Positions 1 to 6,808 of a stretch of DNA of 14,032 nucleotides are shown here, in pieces. Source of the DNA: Sulfonitrofixus sp039714575 (GTDB lineage Bacteria > Campylobacterota > Campylobacteria > Campylobacterales > Sulfurimonadaceae); the NCBI GenBank assembly GCA_039714575.1, contig JBDLJE010000062.1, positions 1 through 14,032 on the forward strand. Direction: 5' to 3'. A program made the position numbers and the translations under genes. Within the stretch, counting starts at the first letter, position 1. Every line of letters begins with the position of its first letter. Below the pieces are notes generated by a model, which saw nothing but the letters and a program-made list of their open reading frames with translations, was not told where the DNA came from and did no database searches.

Positions 1-776
1 TTTTCTGCCACCGCTTGACGCAGTGCAAGATCTTCCGCATAATACTTTAGTTTCACATTTAAAACAGCGGCTTGGAGTGTGTCCATGCGTCCGCCCATTC
101 CAATGTATTGATGATGATAGCGTCTGGACTGTCCGTGAACTCTTAATGATCTTATCTTCTCTGCCAGTTCATCACTGTTTGTAAAAAGAGCACCACCGTC
201 TCCAAAACATCCTAGCGGCTTGGCCGGAAAAAAGCTTGTTGTAGAGATGTTGCCCAGACTACTGTCTGTTCTGCCTTTGTAAGTTGAACCAAAAGACTGT
301 GCTCCATCGATGATGACTTTTAGGTCATGTCGATCTGCAATACTCTGTACGGCATCCATATCTGCAGGCTGTCCATAGAGACTAACCGGAATGATGGCTT
401 TAGTCTTTGGTGTAATGGCTGCTTCGATCTTGGCCGGATCAATATTATAAGTCTTTTCATCTATATCAACAAAAACAGGCTTGGCCCCTAGAAAAGCGAT
501 GGTCTCTGCGGTAGCAATAAACGTAAAAGGTGTTGTGATGACTTCATCGCCGGGCTGGATGTCAAGAGCCATCATGGCTAAGAGAAGGGCATCGGTTCCT
601 GAACCGCAGGTTATGGCGTGTTTGGCACCTGTAAACGTTTCCAGTGAGTGTTCCAGTTTTTGAACCTCTTCGCCCATGATGTAGTTTGACTTGTCTAAAA
701 CAGCTTGCATCGCACTGTCGATCTCGTCTTTGTAGCGTTGGTACTGTTTCTGGAGGTTGGCAAAATCGATCGTCAT
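1..776 (-). CDS. wbpE: UDP-2-acetamido-3-oxo-glucuronate aminotransferase, WbpE-like (partial, 3' end cut)
   Basis: PLP-dependent DegT/DnrJ/EryC1-family sugar aminotransferase. The visible 258 residues begin MTIDFANLQKQY and lack the C-terminal third, which lies beyond the left edge. The family fold is shown by GSGTDALLLAM (58-68), the cofactor-proximal IIDGAQSFG (155-163, with Asp157 and Gln160), and SFFPAKPLGCFGDGGA (181-196), whose Lys186 should form the internal aldimine. In WbpE of Pseudomonas aeruginosa the same SFFP-K-PLGC context surrounds the catalytic lysine; that enzyme transfers an amino group from glutamate to C3 of UDP-3-oxo-GlcNAcA. The start codon overlaps the stop of the upstream acetyltransferase in an ATGA (773-776), so translation is probably coupled. 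The step assignment rests mainly on the wbpA/B/D neighbours: related enzymes make other amino sugars (PglE, PseC, WecE), so the gene alone would be less certain. Confidence 0.87.
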   Translation of the reverse strand, partial: MTIDFANLQKQYQRYKDEIDSAMQAVLDKSNYIMGEEVQKLEHSLETFTGAKHAITCGSGTDALLLAMMALDIQPGDEVITTPFTFIATAETIAFLGAKPVFVDIDEKTYNIDPAKIEAAITPKTKAIIPVSLYGQPADMDAVQSIADRHDLKVIIDGAQSFGSTYKGRTDSSLGNISTTSFFPAKPLGCFGDGGALFTNSDELAEKIRSLRVHGQSRRYHHQYIGMGGRMDTLQAAVLNVKLKYYAEDLALRQAVAE

Positions 777-1345
777 GTGGTTATGACCTCGAGCTTGCCG
801 TTGTCTAGAACATAGGTGGCAAAGTCGTCTTTTGCCTGATCGTTTGTGTCAAACGTCAAGGTCTCTCCGGAGATCCCGACCCAACCTATCTGCTTGGCAG
901 GAACACCGACCATGAGGGCATAAGGCTTTACATCTTGGTTGATAACAGCACCGCTCCCTATAAGTGCATATTCGCCTATAGTCACGCCGCAGATAATGGT
1001 TGCATTCGCCCCTATGGAACACCCTCTTTTCAGAAGTGTCTTTTTAAACTCATCTTTTCTGACAATAAACGCGCGTGGATTGATGACATTGGTAAAGACC
1101 ATCGATGGTCCCAAAAAGACATCGTCTTCGACCTCTACACCTTCATAGATAGAGATGTTGTTCTGAACCTTGACGCCACTGCCGACCGTGACCTTTGGAC
1201 CGACAACACAGTTCTGTCCGAATGAGCAGTTCTCGCCGATCGTGGTCTCCGACATAATGTGTGAGAAGTGCCATATCTTTGTCCCCTCTCCTATGGAGCA
1301 GTTGTCGTCGATAAAGCTGGACTCATGGGCAAAAAAACCTGGCAT
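773..1345 (-). CDS. wbpD: UDP-2-acetamido-3-amino-glucuronate N-acetyltransferase, WbpD/WlbB-like
   Basis: Left-handed beta-helix (hexapeptide repeat) acetyltransferase of 190 residues. It acetylates the C3 amino group from acetyl-CoA in the UDP-diNAc-glucuronate pathway. Seen directly: repeated I/V-G-x-x hexapeptides from about residue 10 to 150, the signature GTKIWHFSHI (21-30), GVKVQNNISIYE (57-68), FTNVINPRAFIVRKDEF (84-100) and MVGVPAKQIGW (145-155), all characteristic of WbpD/WlbB rather than PglD. I choose the ATG at 1345: it shares one base with the oxidoreductase stop (TGATG), giving the same overlap style as the other junctions and a usual-length protein. A TTG seven codons upstream (1366) is in frame and cannot be excluded. 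The C-terminal 35 residues after GVPAKQIGW form a short extension. The gene ends in an ATGA overlap with the aminotransferase. Confidence 0.92.
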   Translation of the reverse strand: MPGFFAHESSFIDDNCSIGEGTKIWHFSHIMSETTIGENCSFGQNCVVGPKVTVGSGVKVQNNISIYEGVEVEDDVFLGPSMVFTNVINPRAFIVRKDEFKKTLLKRGCSIGANATIICGVTIGEYALIGSGAVINQDVKPYALMVGVPAKQIGWVGISGETLTFDTNDQAKDDFATYVLDNGKLEVITT

Positions 1346-2310
1346 CAGACTATGACTTTCTTGCAAAATGGGTGATACTCACCGACTAAGCCTATAGGCT
1401 CAAGGTTGCGGATGGTCGATACTGTGATGATAGAGGGGTAGGCCTCTTCCAGACCGAACCCGTTGCCTTTTAAGATCTCTTCATAGCTTCTGGTGTGCAG
1501 GTCGGTAAAGCCTCCGCTGAACTCCATCTCTTCACCGTCTACAGTAATAGAGCGGTATGTTCGTTGTCCCTGCGCCTTGACCTCTTCCGGAATATAGTTG
1601 TAGTTCACTGACAAAAACCAGCGGACATTGGCATGTTTCAGTCTGAAGTTTCCTGCGTTTGCATCGGGTGTCTTGAGATGAACGATGTTCTCTTCGACTT
1701 CGCCGAATATCCAGCAGAGCATATCGTAAAAGTGTACACCGATGTTGGACGCGATGCCGCCGGACTTTGCCTGATCGCCCTTCCAGGAGATAAAGTACCA
1801 CTTTCCTCTGGAGGTCAGATAGGTCAAGTCAATATCGTACACTTTGTCCGGATCGGCTTTTAACTCTTGGCTCACTCTCTCTTTTAAGGCGATGATCGAG
1901 GGGTGGAGTCTTAGCTGCAGAATGTTGTTGACCTTGTGGCCTGTCTCCCCTTCGATGATCTTGAGTTGGTCAATATTATGAGGGTTTAACACCAGAGGTT
2001 TCTCGCAGATGGCATCAGCGCCGTTTTTTAGGGCAAAACGGATATGCGAATCATGCAGGTAGTTTGGAGAACAGATAGAGACGTAATCGATCTTTTTACC
2101 CGTGTCTCGGTGCCATTTATCGACAAAACGTTCAAAACGTTCAAACTCCGTGAAAAAGTCAGCTTCCGGAAAATTACTGTCCATGATCCCGATGCCGTCG
2201 TAAGGGTCCAGTGCAGCTACCAGGTTGTTGCCGGTCTCTTTGATGGCTTTCATATGTCTTGGGGCGATATACCCTGCGGCTCCGATCAGTGCAAAGTTTT
2301 TATTACTCAT
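1345..2310 (-). CDS. wbpB: UDP-GlcNAcA 3-oxidoreductase, WbpB/WlbA-like
   Basis: Gfo/Idh/MocA-family NAD-dependent oxidoreductase (321 aa) that oxidises C3 of UDP-N-acetylglucosaminuronate. In characterised WbpB/WlbA enzymes the cofactor is recycled with 2-oxoglutarate and the reaction is coupled to the aminotransferase. Seen directly: N-terminal Rossmann segment FALIGAAGYIAPRHMKAI (6-23), whose GAAGYIAPRHM is a family hallmark; DYVSICSPNYLH (75-86); the catalytic-region CEKPLVLNP (102-110, Lys104); and NIGVHFYDMLCWIFG (189-203) with His193. The ATG is preceded by GGAGG about 6 nt upstream, lying inside the last codons of wbpA, and the two genes overlap by one base as TAATG (2308-2312). The gene is second in the four-gene operon. 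A different sugar substrate is possible, but the neighbours make this role likely. Confidence 0.92.
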   Translation of the reverse strand: MSNKNFALIGAAGYIAPRHMKAIKETGNNLVAALDPYDGIGIMDSNFPEADFFTEFERFERFVDKWHRDTGKKIDYVSICSPNYLHDSHIRFALKNGADAICEKPLVLNPHNIDQLKIIEGETGHKVNNILQLRLHPSIIALKERVSQELKADPDKVYDIDLTYLTSRGKWYFISWKGDQAKSGGIASNIGVHFYDMLCWIFGEVEENIVHLKTPDANAGNFRLKHANVRWFLSVNYNYIPEEVKAQGQRTYRSITVDGEEMEFSGGFTDLHTRSYEEILKGNGFGLEEAYPSIITVSTIRNLEPIGLVGEYHPFCKKVIV

Positions 2311-3566
2311 TACAACCTCCAGCTTGGGGACTCGATAATACCCTTGACATCGATAAGCACAGGTGTACCTGATGTTATCGAACGGTAGTCGTCCATGGTC
2401 AGTGCTTTGAACTGTTTATGGGCAACAGCCGTTACGACGGCGTCATACTGTTTTGAGCCCAGGAACGGATCGCTGATGACCCCGTGTCTATAAGACCTTT
2501 TATGTTCCTTTGGATCAACCCAAGGGTCATAGACATCGACCTGACACCCATAACTTTTTAATTCATCGATGATATCCACGACCTTCGTGTTGCGCATATC
2601 GGGACAATCCTCTTTAAAGGTCAGCCCGAGCATCAATACCTTGGCATCTTTGATCTTTTTATTGTTGCTGATCATCGCTTTGATGGTCTGTTCGGCAATA
2701 TACTTGCCCATACCGTTGTTGATCTGTCTCGCACCCAGGATGAGGTTTGGTTTGTAGCCAAGCTCTTCGGCCTTATATGTTAAATAGTAGGGGTCGACAC
2801 CGATACAGTGGCCGCCTACAAGACCCGGTGTAAGTTTGATGAAGTTCCATTTTGTAGCAGCTGCTTCGACGACTTCGCTTGTGTCGATGCCCATGGTCGA
2901 AAATATCATAGCGAGTTCATTGATCAAGGCGATATTGACATCACGCTGGGTGTTTTCAATAACCTTGGAGGCTTCGGCGACTTTAATGCTTGAGGCAAGG
3001 AAAGTACCGGCTTCAATGATGGAGCTGTAAAGCTCATCTACTTTTTTGCCGATCTCAGGCGTTGAGCCTGAAGTCACTTTCATTATTTTGGTGACCGTGT
3101 GCTCTTTATCACCCGGGTTGATCCGTTCCGGTGAATAGCCGCAAAAGAAATCCTGGTTAAAACGAAGTCCGGAACCCTCTTCTAAAATAGGGACACAGAC
3201 CTCTTCGGTGACACCTGGGTAGACGGTAGACTCATAGATGACGATGTCATCTTTTTTTAACAGCCGGCTGATCATCTGTGTCGAGCTCCGGATAGGCGTG
3301 AGGTCGGGTCTGTTACTGCTGTCAATAGGGGTTGGAACAGTGACGATATAAACGTTACAGCCTTGAAGTTCATCAATATTTGAGCTGTACCGAAGCGAAC
3401 TTTTTTGAAGTGTTGACGTCTCTATCTCCAAGGTACGGTCGATATTCTCTTTTAACTCAGAGATACGCAGTTCATTGATATCAAAACCGATCACGTCATA
3501 TTTTTCAGCAAAAGCAACTGCCAACGGAAGCCCGACATACCCTAGTCCAATAATAGCTATTTTCAT
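2310..3566 (-). CDS. wbpA: UDP-N-acetylglucosamine 6-dehydrogenase, WbpA/TviB-type
   Basis: First gene of the operon, 418 aa. It belongs to the UDP-glucose/GDP-mannose dehydrogenase family and oxidises the C6 hydroxyl of a UDP-HexNAc to a carboxylate with two NAD+. Seen directly: Rossmann GLGYVGLPLA (7-16); VTVPTP (75-80); YESTVYPG (111-118); GYSPERINPGD (143-153); the helix KVIENTQRDVNIALINELAMIF (201-222) with Lys201 and Asn205; and the catalytic cysteine Cys254 in GGHCIGVDPYYL. The C-terminal UDP-binding domain follows, including LGLTFKEDCPDMRNTKVVDI. The subfamily also contains UDP-ManNAc and UDP-GalNAc dehydrogenases (WecC, WbpO/TviB). UDP-GlcNAc is favoured here because wbpB, wbpD and wbpE follow directly. 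The ribosome site is weak (GGAT about 8 nt upstream). A TATAAT lies 27 nt upstream of the start. Confidence 0.9.
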   Translation of the reverse strand: MKIAIIGLGYVGLPLAVAFAEKYDVIGFDINELRISELKENIDRTLEIETSTLQKSSLRYSSNIDELQGCNVYIVTVPTPIDSSNRPDLTPIRSSTQMISRLLKKDDIVIYESTVYPGVTEEVCVPILEEGSGLRFNQDFFCGYSPERINPGDKEHTVTKIMKVTSGSTPEIGKKVDELYSSIIEAGTFLASSIKVAEASKVIENTQRDVNIALINELAMIFSTMGIDTSEVVEAAATKWNFIKLTPGLVGGHCIGVDPYYLTYKAEELGYKPNLILGARQINNGMGKYIAEQTIKAMISNNKKIKDAKVLMLGLTFKEDCPDMRNTKVVDIIDELKSYGCQVDVYDPWVDPKEHKRSYRHGVISDPFLGSKQYDAVVTAVAHKQFKALTMDDYRSITSGTPVLIDVKGIIESPSWRL

Positions 3567-3592
3567 ACAAATCCATAGTAATAATTGATTCT

Positions 3593-3598
3593 ATTATA
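3593..3598 (-). promoter_or_regulatory. -10 box of the wbpA operon
   Basis: On the minus strand this reads TATAAT, preceded by an AT-rich stretch and with no clear -35, as usual in Campylobacterota. The predicted start is near 3586, giving a leader of about 20 nt before the wbpA ATG. The 82-bp gap to the HpcH stop holds no convincing terminator, so read-through from the CDGSH/HpcH pair is possible. Confidence 0.6.
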
Positions 3599-3648
3599 TA
3601 GCGATAGAGTTAATATAAATTAAAAGGTGTGGCATCCGGGTCGTGCTG

Positions 3649-4542
3649 TCATCTGATTCCATAGGTATTGTAGCGTTCGATGACCTCTGCCGCCCAAACA
3701 CTTTGCGTTCTGACTTCGCCCATCTTTCCATTCAGGTTGAGGACCCCGTCGTGTTGAGATAGGATGGTTCTTGCCTCGTCCAGCTCTTGCTGTGTAACAC
3801 TGTATAACGTATTTACCGGTTTGATCTGGCTGGGATGGATGATGGTTTTTGAGATCAGTCCGTTTTGCAGTTCGCAGGCAATCTCTTTTTGAAAACCTTC
3901 TATATCGGAGAAGTCTGGATAGACAGGGGCGCTGATGTCGAAGCCGTAGGGTTTGAAAGTGGTGATGAGGTTGGCGATGACCTGGGCGGGGGCTAGCATG
4001 TTGTAGATGCTTTTTGTTTGTCTTAGTCCTAGTTGTCTTAGCATGTCTTGGGCTCCGAAGCGGATGCAGACGATCTGTTCTTGGTGAGGGAGCAAGATCT
4101 CTCTTAGTCTTTGAAGCTGCTGGATGTCAAAAAGTTCTCTGCCTTCGATGCTTGGCATTATCTTCGGGTTTTTGATTTTTGATTTTTGATTTTCGATGAT
4201 GTTGAGGTAGTCACTTGCATTCTCTAATCCAAACTTTGGGAGGATGAAACCGTTGATCTTGTCAATATTTTTTCGTTGTAAAAACTCTTTGAGCATTTGT
4301 GGGTTTTGCGGTCTGATAAATCGAAGTAATTTCACTTCTTGCAGGTTTTCCAGAATACTGTCTAGACTGTTTAAAGCTTGTTGGCGATCCGTAGTTGCCA
4401 AACCGTCTTCAAAATCAACAACGACGGAACGCAGTTCAGGGTATTTTTTGCCTGAGAGAACCGTGTCAATATTTTTATGCGAGGCGGGAACGAAGAGGGT
4501 GCCTCCGAGTTGAAGGGCGTTGATGGAGTTGTGTTCTGACAT
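3649..4542 (-). CDS. HpcH/HpaI aldolase / citrate lyase beta-like (CitE-like) protein
   Basis: 297-residue TIM-barrel protein of the HpcH/HpaI-CitE family, which makes or breaks C-C bonds in acyl-CoA or keto-acid substrates using Mg2+. Seen directly: VVDFEDGLA (41-49, an acidic cluster early in the barrel); IRPQN (76-80, position of the substrate-binding Arg); ILPKFG (100-105); MPSIEG (129-134, metal-ligand Glu133); RFGAQDML (161-168, Asp166); and IIHPSQIKPVN (234-244), the C-terminal family signature. The start is the ATG at 4542. An in-frame extension to 4725 only overlaps the CDGSH gene and looks unlike protein. The gene follows the CDGSH gene by 10 nt, so they are probably cotranscribed. 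No citrate lyase alpha or gamma subunits are present, so citrate lyase itself is unlikely; the substrate cannot be told. A heptamer tandem repeat lies within residues 116-125. Confidence 0.85.
   Translation of the reverse strand: MSEHNSINALQLGGTLFVPASHKNIDTVLSGKKYPELRSVVVDFEDGLATTDRQQALNSLDSILENLQEVKLLRFIRPQNPQMLKEFLQRKNIDKINGFILPKFGLENASDYLNIIENQKSKIKNPKIMPSIEGRELFDIQQLQRLREILLPHQEQIVCIRFGAQDMLRQLGLRQTKSIYNMLAPAQVIANLITTFKPYGFDISAPVYPDFSDIEGFQKEIACELQNGLISKTIIHPSQIKPVNTLYSVTQQELDEARTILSQHDGVLNLNGKMGEVRTQSVWAAEVIERYNTYGIR
4169..4196 (+). repeat. four tandem heptamers (TTTTTGA x3, TTTTCGA)
   Basis: Read on the plus strand, three exact TTTTTGA units and one variant lie head to tail inside the HpcH-like gene, where they encode the Lys/Asn/Ile-rich stretch IENQKSKIKN. 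The unit is not a multiple of three, so gain or loss of one copy would shift the reading frame. Confidence 0.85.
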
Positions 4543-4552
4543 AGGTTCTCTT

Positions 4553-4789
4553 TTACTCCAGATGTGAGCCGTCACAATGCGGCAGGTCTTTTGACTTTCC
4601 ACAACGACACAGGGTGATCTCTTGACTTTCGTCGAGTGTAAACTTAATAGGTTTGCCTCCGTAAGTGTTGTGCGAACCGTCGCAGCCGGGGAACATGTCG
4701 GAGTGGCCGCAGGCACAGTAGGCAAACCTCTTGCCGGCTTCGATGGTCACTTTCAGAGGAGAGCCCTGAAAGTTGGTTGTTTCTGACAT
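4553..4789 (-). CDS. double CDGSH-type iron-sulfur protein
   Basis: Small soluble protein of 78 aa with two complete CDGSH (mitoNEET-type) motifs. The first is CACGHSDMFPGCDGSH (ligands Cys25, Cys27, Cys36, His40). The second is CRCGKSKDLPHCDGSH (Cys61, Cys63, Cys72, His76). Each should bind a [2Fe-2S] cluster with three Cys and one His. Bacterial tandem-CDGSH proteins are known as redox or cluster-transfer proteins, but their partners are mostly unknown. There is no signal peptide or membrane anchor, so it is probably cytoplasmic. The start ATG at 4789 follows an AAAGG-type ribosome site. The HpcH-like gene begins 10 nt downstream on the same strand, and asnB diverges on the other side across about 110 nt. 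Confidence 0.93.
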   Translation of the reverse strand: MSETTNFQGSPLKVTIEAGKRFAYCACGHSDMFPGCDGSHNTYGGKPIKFTLDESQEITLCRCGKSKDLPHCDGSHLE

Positions 4790-4828
4790 GTAAAAAACCT
4801 TTTACTCATATGATGTTTTAGATTTTAC

Positions 4829-4834
4829 TATAAT
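4829..4834 (+). promoter_or_regulatory. -10 box upstream of asnB / leader ORF
   Basis: Perfect TATAAT preceded by a T-rich stretch (GATTTTAC), matching the epsilonproteobacterial housekeeping pattern. The predicted transcription start, 6-8 nt downstream, falls at 4840-4842, exactly on the ATG at 4841. The CDGSH promoter must lie in the same 110 bp on the opposite strand; minus-strand TATTAT (4830-4835) or TAAAAT (4822-4827) are weak candidates. Confidence 0.6.
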
Positions 4835-4840
4835 ACCGCT

Positions 4841-4900
4841 ATGAGTCGTATTGATTATTACAGGCATTACCGTCAACTCCCGTTACAAGGAGCCTCTTAA
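4841..4900 (+). CDS. possible 19-residue leader peptide overlapping asnB
   Basis: A short ORF encodes MSRIDYYRHYRQLPLQGAS and stops with a TAA whose last base is the A of the asnB ATG (TAATG, 4898-4902). The asnB Shine-Dalgarno AAGGAG (4887-4892) lies inside its codons, so ribosomes finishing this ORF could reinitiate at asnB. It has no ribosome site of its own. Its ATG sits where transcription from the TATAAT at 4829 should begin, so leaderless translation is possible. The peptide is rich in Tyr and Arg and has no Asn run, so classic attenuation by asparagine is not suggested. It may be a chance ORF. Confidence 0.35.
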   Translation: MSRIDYYRHYRQLPLQGAS

Positions 4901-6708
4901 TGTGCGCCATCTTCGGAGTAGTGGGCCAGTTTAACCCCGGCCAGGCACGTCAAGCTCTCTCAACTATGGCGCACCGAGGGCCGGACTATTGCGGTATTGT
5001 AGAGCAAGAGAGACTCTTTTTCGCCCATAACCGCTTGAGTATTATTGCTTTGGATAAAAAAGCGCACCAGCCGATGCGCCATGGAGAGCTCCTGCTCAGT
5101 TTTAACGGGGAGATCTATAATCATAAGGTCCTGCGCGAGGAGCTCTCGACAGAGTTTGCCTTTAACAGTGACTCTGACACGGAAGTGCTGCTGGCTGCTT
5201 ATAAAAAATGGGGACTGGGTTTTGTCGATCATCTTGTCGGGATGTTCGCTATCGCTCTATTGGACGGCAGTGATCTCTACCTGATCCGTGACCGCCTGGG
5301 TAAAAAACCGCTCTTTTACCTGCACAACAGAGAGCAGTTTGTTTTTGCGTCTGAGATCAAAGGGCTCACCCCGTTTCTGACCAAAAAGAGTCTGAACAGA
5401 GATGCGCTTAGCAGCTACCTCGGCTTTTTGGCACCGACACCGCCGCACACCTTTTTTCAGGGGATACAGAAGCTTGGCGCCGGAGAGATGGTCCATTTTG
5501 ACGGCAACAAGATAGAGAAAAAATCTTATTACTCACTGCTGGATACGCCACCGTCAACTATCACAGAAGAGAGGGCGGCAACAGAGAAGATAGAAGAGAG
5601 GCTGGTCGAGAGTATAAAGCTGCGTCTGAATGCTGACGTGCCGATGGCCTCGCTGCTCTCAGGTGGTATTGACAGTGCTTTGATCGCGGCTATTGCCAAA
5701 GAACAGGGAAGGTCACTGCAGACGTTTACCCTTGGGTATGCTGAATATCAAAACTATGATGAACGTGCCAATGCCAAGTTTACCGCAGATGTTTTAGGGG
5801 TACAAAACAGCGCCATCGAGATCACGCAAGAGGACTTTATGGGGGCAAGCGAAAAGGTCTTTGAGAGCATGGACGAGCCGTTGAATGATCCGGCTGCCAT
5901 TCCTCTTTATCTGCTGTTCGAGGGGATCAAAAAAGAGGGGTATAAAGTCGTGCTGAGCGGTGAGGGGAGTGATGAACTCTTTTTGGGGTATCGTCAGTAC
6001 TTTGAGTATCTGGACATTGAAAAAGCGGCAACCCTGCAGCACAAAAACTGGCTCAAAAAGTACTTCCGTGCCAACTTCTCGATGAACAGAGAGTGGGAGT
6101 GGTATAAACGGGTCTTTGATGAGCAGCTTCTGTTTCGTACATCGGGTGAGAAGTTTACCGATCTGCAGAAAAACATCATCATGCGTCAGAACATCAAAGA
6201 CGGAGACGGTCTTCGTTTTTTAGAACCGTATCGAAATGAGTTTGAACAGAGTGCGCACTCGGACCCAAGTGTCTGGTACAGTTTTATCGATCTTAAACTC
6301 TTTCAGGCCGAGCACTTCTTGAGCAAACTCGACCGGGTCTCGATGGCCCACTCTATAGAGTCGAGAACCCCGTTTTTAGACCATAGTCTGGCTGAGACAG
6401 TATTCGGTATTGACCCGAAACTCCGTTATCAAAACGGTGTGACTAAAGAGCTCTTAAAAAAAGTAGCCTCAAAATACTTGCCGGACGAGGTTGTCATCCG
6501 TAAGAAAAAAGGGTTTTCAAACCCTTATATGGAGTGGCTGGTCGCTTCGGGCAGTATCGACCTGATCGAAAAGGTCAATGAGCAGACAGGGCTGTTTCAT
6601 AGGGACGTTTTAAAAGAGTATATAGAGCGGGGCAGACGAGGACGGTTTAAACAACATGTTTGGGGTTTGTATGTCTTATCGTTTTGGATCAAAAAAAACC
6701 TGCTGTAA
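4900..6708 (+). CDS. asnB: asparagine synthase (glutamine-hydrolysing) family amidotransferase
   Basis: 602-aa class II glutamine amidotransferase fused to an ATP-pyrophosphatase synthetase domain; the known reaction of AsnB is Asp + Gln + ATP to Asn + Glu + AMP + PPi. Seen directly: the N-terminal nucleophile Cys2 (MCAIFGVVG), AHRGPD (24-29), HNRLSII (43-49, Arg45), FNGEIYNH (68-75) and SDTEVLL (92-98) of the glutaminase domain, then the PP-loop SGGIDSALIAA (254-264). SGEGSDELFLGYRQY and LDRVSMAHSIESRTPFLDH follow in the synthetase domain. Length is normal for the exosortase/polysaccharide-type AsnB branch and slightly longer than E. coli AsnB. AAGGAG sits 7 nt before the ATG. Because it flanks a uronic-acid sugar-nucleotide operon, it could amidate a sugar carboxylate (as proposed for WbpS/PseA-type enzymes) rather than aspartate; this is inference. 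Confidence 0.88.
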   Translation: MCAIFGVVGQFNPGQARQALSTMAHRGPDYCGIVEQERLFFAHNRLSIIALDKKAHQPMRHGELLLSFNGEIYNHKVLREELSTEFAFNSDSDTEVLLAAYKKWGLGFVDHLVGMFAIALLDGSDLYLIRDRLGKKPLFYLHNREQFVFASEIKGLTPFLTKKSLNRDALSSYLGFLAPTPPHTFFQGIQKLGAGEMVHFDGNKIEKKSYYSLLDTPPSTITEERAATEKIEERLVESIKLRLNADVPMASLLSGGIDSALIAAIAKEQGRSLQTFTLGYAEYQNYDERANAKFTADVLGVQNSAIEITQEDFMGASEKVFESMDEPLNDPAAIPLYLLFEGIKKEGYKVVLSGEGSDELFLGYRQYFEYLDIEKAATLQHKNWLKKYFRANFSMNREWEWYKRVFDEQLLFRTSGEKFTDLQKNIIMRQNIKDGDGLRFLEPYRNEFEQSAHSDPSVWYSFIDLKLFQAEHFLSKLDRVSMAHSIESRTPFLDHSLAETVFGIDPKLRYQNGVTKELLKKVASKYLPDEVVIRKKKGFSNPYMEWLVASGSIDLIEKVNEQTGLFHRDVLKEYIERGRRGRFKQHVWGLYVLSFWIKKNLL

Positions 6709-6717
6709 GGTCATTCT

Positions 6718-6735
6718 ACCAATAGGTTGGTTTTT
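6718..6735 (+). terminator. weak intrinsic terminator after asnB
   Basis: ACCAA-TAGG-TTGGT forms a 5-bp stem with a 4-nt loop, followed by a T run. It starts 9 nt after the asnB stop and abuts the left copy of the 17-bp inverted repeat. Confidence 0.45.
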
Positions 6736-6748
6736 AGAGGTGCCCTTA
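6732..6748 (+). repeat. left arm of 17-bp inverted repeat
   Basis: TTTTAGAGGTGCCCTTA is the exact reverse complement of 7494-7510. The pair flanks the lipoprotein gene. If the core is read as GAGGTGCCCTTA, both outer ends abut a TA dinucleotide. Confidence 0.85.
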
Positions 6749-6808
6749 ATTAATATAAAATATATATTGTTGTACATTATTGTAATTTATTGAACTTAAG
6801 GAGCGAAA

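Noticed and set aside
935..1225. 96-codon plus-strand ORF opposite the acetyltransferase, and similar ORFs opposite wbpA, wbpB, asnB, accC and gltX
   Set aside because: They are antisense or out-of-frame shadows of genes with clear family motifs, without ribosome sites or recognisable domains.
1346..1366. TTG start at 1366 for the acetyltransferase
   Set aside because: The ATG at 1345 overlaps the preceding stop by one base like the wbpA/wbpB junction; kept only as an alternative.
4543..4725. In-frame N-terminal extension of the HpcH-like gene by 61 codons
   Set aside because: It runs in another frame across the CDGSH gene, which has eight perfectly placed cluster ligands; the extension has Ser/Thr/Val-rich non-protein-like sequence, and the ATG at 4542 has its own spacing and ribosome site.
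4543..4807. Shared GAGTAAAAG...ATGTCAGAA pattern before both the CDGSH and HpcH-like starts
   Set aside because: The spacer differs and the first copy is partly the end of the CDGSH reading frame; two short matches are not enough for a duplication or a shared site.
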